Source of the DNA: Betaproteobacteria bacterium
GTDB taxonomy: Bacteria > Pseudomonadota > Gammaproteobacteria > Burkholderiales > Usitatibacteraceae
Direction: 5' to 3'
Length of the DNA stretch: 64,000 nt
Assembly (NCBI GenBank): GCA_016720925.1
Contig: JADKJR010000001.1
Location: forward strand, 372,001 to 436,000
Part shown: in pieces, positions 26,965 to 34,338 of the stretch
How positions within the stretch are numbered: position 1 is the first letter of the stretch
How the letters are laid out: every line of letters starts with the position of its first letter
The notes under the pieces: model-generated
What the model saw: only the letters and a program-made list of their open reading frames with translations
What the model was told of the DNA's origin: nothing
The model's database searches: none
Translations under genes and position numbers: made by a program

Positions 26965-27435
26965 ATGAACCTCACCATTGAACAACTGGCTGAAATCCTC
27001 GCCGGTATCGCCAAAGCGCAGCAAGCCATCATCGACGGCATCGAAAGCGAAAGTGGCGGCTGGAAGAACACCCACCTCATCCCCAAGCTCACCACGGCCT
27101 CCAATATGCGCCTCGCCACGCCGCGCCTGATGGACGTGCCTTCGCGCGTATTGCTGCGATCACAGTCCCGTGTCGTGATGGATGTCGCGACGATCACACG
27201 CATGTTGCATGAAGCCGTAAGCGGCGAGCCGGTACCAGCCGTAACCCCGGCAAGGCCGGCAGTCTCCATCCCGGCCGACTATGTTGCTTCCACTCCTGCT
27301 GCCGCAGCCCCGGCAACTGCTCCAAGTGCCGCTGCGCCGGTCGCGCCCGCCGCAAGCGCTGCCCCGGCCGCGCCTGCCGCAGTGAAGCCCGCGCCGGGCG
27401 CCGAAGTTGACCTCGGTAACTTCTTCGACAATTGA
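26965..27435 (+). CDS. Hypothetical protein with Ala/Pro-rich linker
   Basis: A 156-residue protein of unrecognised family. Residues 1-90 look folded and mostly helical (IEQLAEILAGIAKAQQAI, VVMDVATITRMLHEA). Residues about 91-145 are almost only Ala and Pro with some Val and Thr, a flexible linker. The last residues, VDLGNFFDN, form an acidic-aromatic tip that looks like a docking peptide. No signal peptide or membrane segment. The next gene starts 11 bp later, so the two are probably co-transcribed. No function is proposed. Confidence 0.7.
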   Translation: MNLTIEQLAEILAGIAKAQQAIIDGIESESGGWKNTHLIPKLTTASNMRLATPRLMDVPSRVLLRSQSRVVMDVATITRMLHEAVSGEPVPAVTPARPAVSIPADYVASTPAAAAPATAPSAAAPVAPAASAAPAAPAAVKPAPGAEVDLGNFFDN

Positions 27436-27446
27436 TATCGCCCCCA

Positions 27447-27905
27447 GTGAAAAAATTACTCATCACCCTGGCGTCAATCTTCGTCCTCAGTGGTTGCGCA
27501 GCCCACCGCGAATTCCGCGAACGTGAACAAGTGACCGACGCCAATCTCAATGGGATCTGGCTCGTGAAGAAAGCCGAACTCGGCGGCAAGGACTTTGCCA
27601 TGCCCGCGACTTTCGAACTGCAAATCGCCGGCAACAAGTACCGCGCCGGTTCATTTGCCAGCTCCGCGCCGCCGGGCGATCGCGGCAAACTCATCCTCTT
27701 CGGCGATGAACTCGCCGGCCAGGCCGCGCGCATCGACGTGGTGGGCGAGGACGGCCCCAACAAAGGCAAACGTTACCCGGCCATCTACCGATTCAATGGT
27801 CGCGAACTTGAGATCTGCTATGACCTCTCCGAGAAAGACCGGCCCAGCGAATTCGTCAGCCGCGAGGGGACGATGTTGTTGCGAGTGACGTACGGCAAGA
27901 AGTAA
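27447..27905 (+). CDS. Small predicted lipoprotein
   Basis: About 152 residues starting at GTG 27447 (KKLLITLASIFVLSGCAAH), with a clear lipobox LSGC and lipidated Cys17. The upstream in-frame TTG at 27432 overlaps the previous stop and would spoil the signal peptide. The mature part has a LNGIWLVKKAELGGK opening and ends in a short beta-rich segment; it weakly recalls small TIGR03067-like domains, which is not secure. Function unknown; cell-envelope location is inferred from the lipobox. Confidence 0.75.
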   Translation: MKKLLITLASIFVLSGCAAHREFREREQVTDANLNGIWLVKKAELGGKDFAMPATFELQIAGNKYRAGSFASSAPPGDRGKLILFGDELAGQAARIDVVGEDGPNKGKRYPAIYRFNGRELEICYDLSEKDRPSEFVSREGTMLLRVTYGKK

Positions 27906-27944
27906 GGGGGGCTTAGCGAATGGTGACAATACTCGCGTAACGGC

Positions 27945-28012
27945 TGGGTGCGCAAAGCGCAGCGTGCCCATGATCGATTCTTCGCGTGGGCACGCTGCGC
28001 TTTGCCCACCCA
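27945..28012. repeat. Long hairpin with 26-bp arms
   Basis: TGGGTGCGCAAAGCGCAGCG plus TGCCCA pairs with TGGGCACGCTGCGCTTTGCC plus CACCCA with one mismatch, around a 16-base loop. There is no T-run. The arm resembles the GTGGGCACGCTGCGCTTTGCCCAC-type dispersed hairpin known from many beta- and gammaproteobacteria. It lies between the lipoprotein and MazG-like genes. Confidence 0.8.
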
Positions 28013-28061
28013 CGCAGTACGTGGCGGCCGTCGCACCATGTCACGTCGCAATATTCCGCCC

Positions 28062-28409
28062 ATGAATGACCTCGAATCCCTCCGTAACGAGCTCCGCACC
28101 TTCGCCGCCGATCGCGATTGGGACCAATTCCATTCCCCCAAAAACCTCGCCTCCGCCCTCGCCGTGGAAGCCGCCGAACTCCTCGAGAAATTTCAGTGGT
28201 TGACCGAATCGCAGAGCCAGCAATTGCCGCCGGTCGCACTCGAAGGCGTCAAGGAAGAAGTGGCCGACGTGTTGCTTTACCTGATCCGGCTAAGCGACAA
28301 GCTGGGCATCGATCTCATCGCTGCCGCGAAGGCGAAGATCGCCGTGAATGCGACCAAGTACCCGGTGGAGAAGGCGCACGGGAATAGCAAGAAATATACG
28401 GAGTTGTAG
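28062..28409 (+). CDS. MazG-like nucleotide pyrophosphohydrolase (DCTPP1/iMazG type)
   Basis: A 115-residue all-alpha NTP pyrophosphatase. The magnesium-binding pattern is present: EAAELLEKFQW followed by EEVADVLLYLIRLSD. The remainder (NLASALAVEAAELL, KYPVEKAHGNSKKY) fits the dCTPase/RS21-C6 group, which cleans noncanonical or excess dNTPs. ATG 28062 is the usual family start (MNDLESL); ATG 28038 is in frame and possible. Transcription probably continues from or is separate from the lipoprotein gene across the long hairpin. Confidence 0.88.
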   Translation: MNDLESLRNELRTFAADRDWDQFHSPKNLASALAVEAAELLEKFQWLTESQSQQLPPVALEGVKEEVADVLLYLIRLSDKLGIDLIAAAKAKIAVNATKYPVEKAHGNSKKYTEL

Positions 28410-28459
28410 CGCGGCCGTTTGCCGTACTACGGTGGCAGCGCAACGTAGGTTGCAGATAA

Positions 28460-28528
28460 AACTCAAGCACTGGCGAGGCGCTCAGACATAAAAGCCGCTA
28501 GTCGGCGCGCCAGTGCTTGTGTTTGTGT
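28460..28528. repeat. Intergenic palindromic repeat, copy D
   Basis: Left arm AACTCAAGCACTGGCGAGGC, centre CAGACATAAAAGCCG, right arm GCGCGCCAGTGCTTGTGTTTG. One of the best preserved copies. It is 51 bp after the MazG-like gene stop. Confidence 0.88.
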
Positions 28529-28636
28529 GAATTCTATATGGGGCGCGGGCTCATGCGCTATATGCATACCACATATGTGCCGCCCGCCCAAGTGGCTTAT
28601 TTTGTCGCTTGCCATTCCTGAATTGAAAATATTGAC

Positions 28637-28676
28637 AATACCCATAGTGGGCCTGGTAATGCCCACTATGGGTATT
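28637..28676. promoter_or_regulatory. Perfect 16-bp inverted repeat, possible operator
   Basis: AATACCCATAGTGGGC and GCCCACTATGGGTATT are exact reverse complements around CTGGTAAT. The palindrome spans the ATG (28659) of the wHTH pseudogene frame. There is no T-run, so an operator or an RNA hairpin over the start is more likely than a terminator. Confidence 0.6.
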
Positions 28677-29105
28677 TCAAGGAAATCCATCTCGGCAAAA
28701 GACGGTCGCTCTGCAGGCAAAATTGGCACCGAGAAAGATGGTGCGTGCGCCGTTGTCCGCTCGTGAAGCGGGCGCATATTACGGAGCCGGTGCGCAGAAA
28801 GCGCCGCCTCCGCCAGCGGCTCTGCCGACGCACTCTTGACCACTACGCAGCGGCGCGCAATGGATTTTGTTTTCGGGCCACCGGACCGGATTTTAGCCAA
28901 TGAACTCATCGGACTCACGGGCTCGGGCTCCGACGCAATGCAACGCGAGCTGGCAGGTTTGGAATCGTCTGGTGTGGTCACGGCACGCTGAATCGCCAAC
29001 CAGAAGCACTACCATGCCAACAAAGCGTCGCCCATCTATCTTGACCTGTGCGGCATCGTACATATTGAAGCAACCGAAGACATCGCTGATTGGCACCGAG
29101 AGTGA
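28659..29105 (+). pseudogene. Decayed winged-helix transcriptional regulator (ArsR-like/nucleotidyltransferase-associated family)
   Basis: One frame carries scattered family sequence: MPTMGIS at the start, then ADALLTTTQRRAMDFVFGPP, DRILANELIGLTGSGS, MQRELAGLESSGVVTA, a stop, and IANQKHYHANKASPIY. This is the DNA-binding segment of regulators whose intact form reads LFGxPDRxF...GNQKHYxANxxSPI. At least two in-frame stops (28764 and about 28990) and further C-terminal divergence show real decay. The usual nucleotidyltransferase-like C-terminal part is absent. The remaining DNA of this 950-bp spacer (to 29359) holds copy D, the palindrome and nothing else recognisable. Confidence 0.7.
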
Positions 29106-29359
29106 ACTCGGCGTTTGAGAATCATCATGCGAAAGCTCAACGCGCAATCCTGCACGCACGTTTGTCGATCAAGTAATTGAATGTGCTGAACCTGATCACA
29201 ATTCGGTAGCTGGATTGATAGTCGTTCCTCCGGTCTGATATCGGCGTTACCCGTAACCGCCAGTCATATCCACCCCGAGTGTCGGGCCAGTGCTAGACTT
29301 TGCTCCGCCGCGCAGTGCGGGCGGCGGCAGGTCAGGGGATTGAAAAGAAAAGGACCACG

Positions 29360-29944
29360 ATGGGCAAATCGCGTTTGGAAGCGTTCAGCGATGGTGTGAT
29401 CGCCATCATCATTACCATCATGGTGCTGGAGATGAAGGTGCCGCACAGCAGCGAGTTATCCGCCCTGGTGCCGCTGGGTCCGGTGTTCCTGAGCTATGTG
29501 TTGAGCTTCGTGAACGTTGGCATCTATTGGAACAACCATCACCACATGCTGCATGCCGCGCAACACGTTGACGGAAAAATTCTCTGGGCCAATATGCATC
29601 TGCTGTTCTGGCTGTCGCTGATGCCGTTTGTCACCGGCTGGATGGGCGAGAACCATTTCGCGACCTTGCCGACCGCGCTATATGGCGTGGTGCTGCTGAT
29701 GGCGGGCGCGGCGTACATGTTGCTGCAACGCACGATCATTGCGCGCCACGGCATGGAATCCGTGCTCGCCCGCGCCGTGGGCCGCGATATCAAGGGCCGG
29801 CTGTCGCTCTTCCTTTATGTGATTGCCATCGAGGCCGCGTTTCTGCATACGTGGTTTGCGCTTGCCGTTTATTTCGGCGTGGCGGCGATGTGGTTTATTC
29901 CGGATCGACGGATAGAAAAGGTGATGGCGAAGCAGATCGAATAG
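29360..29944 (+). CDS. TMEM175-family potassium channel-like membrane protein (DUF1211)
   Basis: A 194-residue inner-membrane protein with about six hydrophobic segments. The N-terminal RLEAFSDGVIAIIITIMVLE includes the FSD signature that lines the pore in bacterial TMEM175 channels. WNNHHHMLHA lies between helices 2 and 3. ATG 29360 gives MGKSRLEAFSDG, the usual start, after GAAAAGGA-like purines; the longer open frame back to 29300 adds a basic stretch with no family match. Bacterial members are thought to be tetrameric K+ leak channels. Confidence 0.88.
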   Translation: MGKSRLEAFSDGVIAIIITIMVLEMKVPHSSELSALVPLGPVFLSYVLSFVNVGIYWNNHHHMLHAAQHVDGKILWANMHLLFWLSLMPFVTGWMGENHFATLPTALYGVVLLMAGAAYMLLQRTIIARHGMESVLARAVGRDIKGRLSLFLYVIAIEAAFLHTWFALAVYFGVAAMWFIPDRRIEKVMAKQIE

Positions 29945-30010
29945 GCGGCGATAGCATCGCAAACGTCTGTCGCACATTGGGACTGCGCGGAAAGTCAAAA
30001 GGGAGAGTCG

Positions 30011-30283
30011 GTGGGGACGCTTGTTGAGATCTCGTATTCGGTGGGTTGGTTGATTTTCCTGTATCTGGGCGGCGCGGGTGCGTATGAACTTTTGGGCGGC
30101 CGGAAATTTCGCGCGTCGTTATTGTTGGCGGGTGCCTTCATCTGGATCGTGCTGACTTTTGTATTTTTCCGGTATGTCGGCGCGAGCAACTATCGCGTGG
30201 CGTTTGTGATGTTGTATTTTCTCGTGTGCGGGTTGCTGGTGCGCAAGGTGCATCGCGATATTGGGACGCCGGATATCCGATAG
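30011..30283 (+). CDS. Small hypothetical membrane protein
   Basis: A 90-residue protein starting at GTG 30011 after GGGAGA. It has about three hydrophobic segments (VGWLIFLYLGGAGAY, LLLAGAFIWIVLTFVFF, VAFVMLYFLVCGLLV), ending in a charged tail. No family recognised. It lies 66 bp after the TMEM175-like gene on the same strand and may be co-transcribed. Confidence 0.6.
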   Translation: MGTLVEISYSVGWLIFLYLGGAGAYELLGGRKFRASLLLAGAFIWIVLTFVFFRYVGASNYRVAFVMLYFLVCGLLVRKVHRDIGTPDIR

Positions 30284-30671
30284 TTGGTGTGCTGGGCCCC
30301 GGCGTTCGATGGAGCGACGTTGAACGTGAGCGCGCCTCCGTGTCCGTCCGGCAAGCTTGCTGAATGCGGTACTGCGTTCTGCCCCATCCCCTGATCGCGG
30401 TATCCCCGCGCGAATGTGCGATCCATCATATTTCGGCCCGCCGCTTGGCGGTAAATTGCCGCAATTGGCGTTTATACATATGCCTACCCGTTTTCAACAA
30501 AGCATTCGTTGCGATCGGCCGGGCACAGCTGCCGCAGCATCTAAAAAAATAGAATCAACTCGCGCATTTTCGTTGTTCAGGAATTTGGAGTGGAGTGCAT
30601 GTGTCGCGCACTCCGTGCAGGAAAGGAGATCGTCAACATGTGGACCGCAACGATTTTTATGGAGCTGCACA
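30284..30671. other. Intergenic stretch without a recognisable gene
   Basis: No repeat, terminator or convincing small gene was seen. The frame of the following gene is open back to 30357, but the signal peptide begins at 30672, so this part is likely leader DNA. Confidence 0.5.
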
Positions 30672-32087
30672 ATGAAACGCAAGACATGTATGTTTGCCCC
30701 AGCCGCAACAAGCGCAATGAGCGCGCTGGTTGCCCTGTGCCTGTCAGCCAGCGCGTGGGCCGCCACGCCGGGCGACCTCGATCCGGGTTTTAACGGCAGC
30801 GGTTACAACACGCAAGCGCAGGGCGATCTCGCCACCGGCAGCGCCGTCATCTCGGATTACAAGAATCGTGCCGTCACCGCCTACTACGCCACCAGTAACC
30901 CAGCGGGGTCGTATAACGACTATTCGGTGGTGCGCTATCTCGATACCGGTGTACTGGACACGAGCTTTGGCGTGGGCGGCGTTGTCAATCTGCCATTGCC
31001 TTCGAAGGATCTGGTTTGCACGCCGGAATTGGTGGAGGATAGCAGCACCAATTTGCTGGTCGCGAGCTGTAATTTCGATACCATTTTTGTCTGGCGGCTG
31101 AAAAACACGGGCGCACTCGATACCAGCTACGGAAGTAGCGGCCTGGCCACCATCCCGGTCGGCACGGGTGTGTATCCGGTCATCGGCCTCACGCAATACA
31201 AGAACCGCGCGATGATCGCGACGTCCTCGGCTGCGCCCGGCACCTCGCGTCCACGCTTCACGCTGGTGCGATTGAATAGCGCCGGTGCGCTGGATACTTC
31301 GCTGGCCGGCAGTGGTATCGCGCGATACAACATTTTGCCGGGCACCACGACGGAAACGGGCCGCGCGACCGATGTGAAAATGGATTCCGCCGGCCGCCTT
31401 GTGCTGGGCGGACGCGTGCGTACCTCGACCGCACCGGATTACCAGTTCGCCCTGGCGCGGGTAAGCTGGGCGGGTGTGCTGGACGCGAGTTTCGGTGCTG
31501 CTGGCGTGACCAACTTCCCGTTGTTGTCCGGCCCCAATTTTGGCCGCCGTGTGGCGTTCGATCCGAAGAACCGTATCCTGCTGAGCGGCTCGGTGTGCGA
31601 ACCGGCTGATCCGGTAACTGGCGAGCAGAAATGTTACGTCGGTCTTGCCCGTCTGCTGACCAATGGCGCGCTTGATACCAGCCTGACTGGCGGGACCGGC
31701 ACCATGGTTTACGGCGGCGGCGGTGGTCCGGCCAATCCGAAAGCAGGCTTCTGCACCGACTACACCTATAACTATGGCCTGACCACATTCAAGGATTACA
31801 TTTATCTGGTGGGCATGTGCGACCTGCAACCGTTTTCCACCACACCGGTATATCCGGGCAGAAGCGTGGCCTATACGCTGCGGCTCGATGCCAACGGCCA
31901 GTACGACAGCAGCTTCGGCTACACGATGAGTGGCTACACCTACTACGATTTCGGCGCGCCGGAAGCGGTATACCTCGGTGTCGCTATCGACAAGAACGCG
32001 CAGATTCTCGCCGCCGGACGCCGCAGCAAGACGGTATCCGATACCGAAATCTACGGTGACGTGGTCACGGCGCGCATGGTGCAATAG
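30672..32087 (+). CDS. Secreted delta-60 repeat protein
   Basis: A 471-residue exported protein. ATG 30672 gives a signal peptide (basic MKRK start, hydrophobic core, cleavage near ASAWA-AT). The mature part is made of delta-60/beta-propeller-like repeats with the hallmark LDTSFG or LDxxYG plus G-rich ends: LDPGFNGSG, LDTSFGVGG, LDTSYGSSG, LDTSLAGSG, LDASFGAAG, LDTSLTGG, YDSSFGY. Spacing of roughly 55-65 residues fits the family. The frame extends upstream to 30357 but that part lacks family character. Function unknown; extracellular or periplasmic. Confidence 0.85.
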   Translation: MKRKTCMFAPAATSAMSALVALCLSASAWAATPGDLDPGFNGSGYNTQAQGDLATGSAVISDYKNRAVTAYYATSNPAGSYNDYSVVRYLDTGVLDTSFGVGGVVNLPLPSKDLVCTPELVEDSSTNLLVASCNFDTIFVWRLKNTGALDTSYGSSGLATIPVGTGVYPVIGLTQYKNRAMIATSSAAPGTSRPRFTLVRLNSAGALDTSLAGSGIARYNILPGTTTETGRATDVKMDSAGRLVLGGRVRTSTAPDYQFALARVSWAGVLDASFGAAGVTNFPLLSGPNFGRRVAFDPKNRILLSGSVCEPADPVTGEQKCYVGLARLLTNGALDTSLTGGTGTMVYGGGGGPANPKAGFCTDYTYNYGLTTFKDYIYLVGMCDLQPFSTTPVYPGRSVAYTLRLDANGQYDSSFGYTMSGYTYYDFGAPEAVYLGVAIDKNAQILAAGRRSKTVSDTEIYGDVVTARMVQ

Positions 32088-32115
32088 TCCTGTGAGTGGG
32101 ATCCGGTGAGTTTGA

Positions 32116-32139
32116 CCCTCTCCCAGAAATGGGAGAGGG
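32116..32139. terminator. Hairpin after the delta-60 repeat gene
   Basis: CCCTCTCCCA and TGGGAGAGGG form a 10-bp perfect stem with a 4-base loop, 28 bp past the stop. No T-run follows, so it may be a weak or factor-assisted terminator. Confidence 0.45.
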
Positions 32140-32302
32140 AAGCCGGGTTGGTGCCAGGCAGGTCTGCTGCGCCAAACCACGGAAGCACGTCCGGGGGCCG
32201 AGCGCCCCTTTCTGTGGCTTTTCACCAAAAGTCGGTGGCGCGGCGCGCTGGATGCTAGAGTCCTGTAATTGCACAAGGCGCGAGCCGCCTTAGGAAAGAT
32301 TC

Positions 32303-33193
32303 ATGGCCACCTCTTCCAGTAGCGACGTACAAAACATGGCGCTGTTCTGCGATTTCGAGAACGTCGCGCTCGGCGTGCGCGATGCGAAATACGCGGAGTT
32401 CGATATTCGCAAGGTACTTGAACGCCTGCTGGTGAAGGGCGATATCGTGGTGAAGAAAGCGTACTGCGATTGGGAGCGTTACAAGGATTTCAAGAAGAGC
32501 ATGCACGAGGCCGCCTTCGAACTGATCGAGATTCCGCATGTGCGCATGTCAGGCAAGAATTCCGCGGATATTCGCATGGTCGTCGATGCACTGGACCTTT
32601 GCTACACCAAGTCGCACGTTGACGCTTTCGTGATCATCAGCGGGGATTCGGATTTTTCGCCGCTGGTGAGCAAGCTGCGGGAGAACAACAAGACCGTCAT
32701 CGGCGTCGGCGTGAGAAGCTCGACGTCGGACCTGCTGGTGAACAACTGCGATGAATTCATTTTTTACGATGACTTGGTGAAGGCAGACGAGGCCCGCAAG
32801 AAAGCGTTGGCAAAAAAGCAGGCCGACGCGGCGTCGAAGAAATCCACCGAGACCAGCGCGAAGAAACAAAAGGATCAAGCGACCCGTAAGGTGGCCGACC
32901 AAAAATCGCCGGCAGCAGATGATGCAACGGCTACCGAGTCATCCGACGATGCGCGGCGCATGGAAGCCATCGAGTTGGTGGTTGATACCGCCGAAGCATT
33001 GCTGAACGAAAAGGATGTCGACGAAGTACACGCTTCAAATGTGAAGAACGCGCTGAAGCGCCGCCGCCCGGATTTCCAGGAATCGGCTTACGGCTACAAG
33101 GCGTTCGGCAAGATTCTTGAAGACGCGGAAAAGCGCGGTTTGCTGGAAATCCGTCGTCATGGGCAGGCAGTGGCGGTGTCATTGCCGCGATAG
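32303..33193 (+). CDS. NYN-domain ribonuclease-like protein with C-terminal OST-HTH (LOTUS) domain
   Basis: A 296-residue protein. Residues about 10-155 form a LabA-type NYN (PIN-like) domain with conserved acidic residues in ALFCDFENVA, NSADIRMVVDALDL and IISGDSDFSPLV. A Lys/Ala-rich charged linker (about 165-215) leads to an OST-HTH/LOTUS domain (about 222-296) with VKNALKRRRPDFQESAYGYK and FGKILEDAEKRG. NYN domains are predicted RNases and OST-HTH binds RNA or protein, so RNA processing is a reasonable inference. It is transcribed alone. Confidence 0.9.
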   Translation: MATSSSSDVQNMALFCDFENVALGVRDAKYAEFDIRKVLERLLVKGDIVVKKAYCDWERYKDFKKSMHEAAFELIEIPHVRMSGKNSADIRMVVDALDLCYTKSHVDAFVIISGDSDFSPLVSKLRENNKTVIGVGVRSSTSDLLVNNCDEFIFYDDLVKADEARKKALAKKQADAASKKSTETSAKKQKDQATRKVADQKSPAADDATATESSDDARRMEAIELVVDTAEALLNEKDVDEVHASNVKNALKRRRPDFQESAYGYKAFGKILEDAEKRGLLEIRRHGQAVAVSLPR

Positions 33194-33300
33194 CGGGAGA
33201 GGCGCTTTGTTGTTCCAAGGCCCCTGCCTGAAAAGTGCATGCGCTCCGGCGACGGGGCTGGGCGAAGTTGAGTGCAGCAGTGCGTCGACGGTCGAACATC

Positions 33301-34338
33301 TCAGCGGCTATTGGCATCCCTGCGCGCCGGGAGTTGCGACAACCATGTAAGCCCGGCCTCGGTGATGCGTTGGTGCCCGCCATCGAAAATGGTCAGGCGC
33401 ACGTTGTGCGATTGGCGACGCAGCAGCACGCTCGAGGCGCCATACAGCGGATCGCTGCCGGCAAATCGCAGCGCGGCGGGCACGCTCGCCTGTCGAACCA
33501 TCGACTCAATCTCAGGTGAGATGAACCGGTCCGCTGGATCGGCGAGCAAATTGAAAGCATTGAGACTATGGCTGATGGTCACGCTGCCACCGCCGTCATG
33601 GCCATCGTGGATGCCCGCGTTAATATCGACAGGCACATCACGGGCAGTGGCGAGGTATGTCGAGGCTGATCGCCTCGCGCATTCCGCCGCCGCCATCGAA
33701 CCGGACAGCGGTGCGCCGCCGCAGACGCGTGCGATGTGGCCGGCGAACCGGAGCCCGCGCGCCAAGGATTCATCGTGAAATGCAATCATGTCAATGGGCG
33801 CGGCCCACGCCGAGACGCCTGCCCACAGGTGCGGCGCACGGCCCGCCATCAGCAGTGCCGCGTAGCCACCGCCCGATTCACCGATGAGGTAGATCCGCGC
33901 GGGGTCTATGTTGGCGTGCCGCTTGGCATATTCGACCGCGCCCAGAATATCCGCGATCACCAGTTCAGAACCCATCGCAGAGGGCTTGTCGTTAGCCCCG
34001 CGAAAGTGCGGATGGACAAATGCCCAGCCGTTGGCGATGCACCAATCCACGTAGGAAATTGAATCCGCCTGGTCAAAGCCCGATCCCCACGTATGAAGTG
34101 CCACCAGAAGTGGCATCGCGGCGTTGTTTGTATATTGTTGCGGCACATAAAACATAGCGGGCTGCTGCGTGTTATCGCCGCTACTGGTGTATTCAATGCG
34201 TTCTACGGCGCTCGGCCAAGGTGGCTCGCGACTCATCCACGTTGACCACAGCTTGGACCCGCCAAATATGGCTGCCGTGGCCGCCAACACAATACCGGCG
34301 ATCACCAGGCGTGTCGTGGGCTTTGCCACGCCGGCCAC
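33301..34338 (-). CDS. Membrane-anchored alpha/beta hydrolase (S9/esterase-like)
   Basis: A 345-residue protein from GTG 34338, with a single N-terminal hydrophobic segment (LVIAGIVLAATAAIFGG) acting as signal or anchor. The hydrolase domain shows the nucleophile elbow IGESGGGYAAL (Ser), an oxyanion-type PLLVALHTWGSG strand, and a late FDGGHQRI supplying the probable catalytic His. It resembles prolyl-oligopeptidase/acetylxylan-esterase-like hydrolases; substrate unknown. It begins directly after the stop of the GGDEF-EAL gene on the same strand, so the pair is co-transcribed. Confidence 0.8.
   Translation of the reverse strand: MAGVAKPTTRLVIAGIVLAATAAIFGGSKLWSTWMSREPPWPSAVERIEYTSSGDNTQQPAMFYVPQQYTNNAAMPLLVALHTWGSGFDQADSISYVDWCIANGWAFVHPHFRGANDKPSAMGSELVIADILGAVEYAKRHANIDPARIYLIGESGGGYAALLMAGRAPHLWAGVSAWAAPIDMIAFHDESLARGLRFAGHIARVCGGAPLSGSMAAAECARRSASTYLATARDVPVDINAGIHDGHDGGGSVTISHSLNAFNLLADPADRFISPEIESMVRQASVPAALRFAGSDPLYGASSVLLRRQSHNVRLTIFDGGHQRITEAGLTWLSQLPARRDANSR

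Noticed and set aside
15549..28553. Shared word GCTCATGCGCT with G+C-rich flanks near 15560 and 28550 as a repeat family
   Set aside because: The match is short and could arise by chance in this composition.
28463..28999. A 178-codon minus-strand frame in the spacer after the MazG-like gene
   Set aside because: It spans repeat copy D and the antisense of the wHTH relic and has no family features.
29270..29300. GCCAGTGCTAGACTTTG as a ninth copy of the palindromic repeat
   Set aside because: Only one arm-like stretch is present; no matching left arm or central motif was found.
30744..32276. A 510-codon minus-strand frame opposite the delta-60 repeat gene
   Set aside because: Composition is Arg/His/Ala-rich without motifs; the sense strand has a signal peptide and regular repeats.
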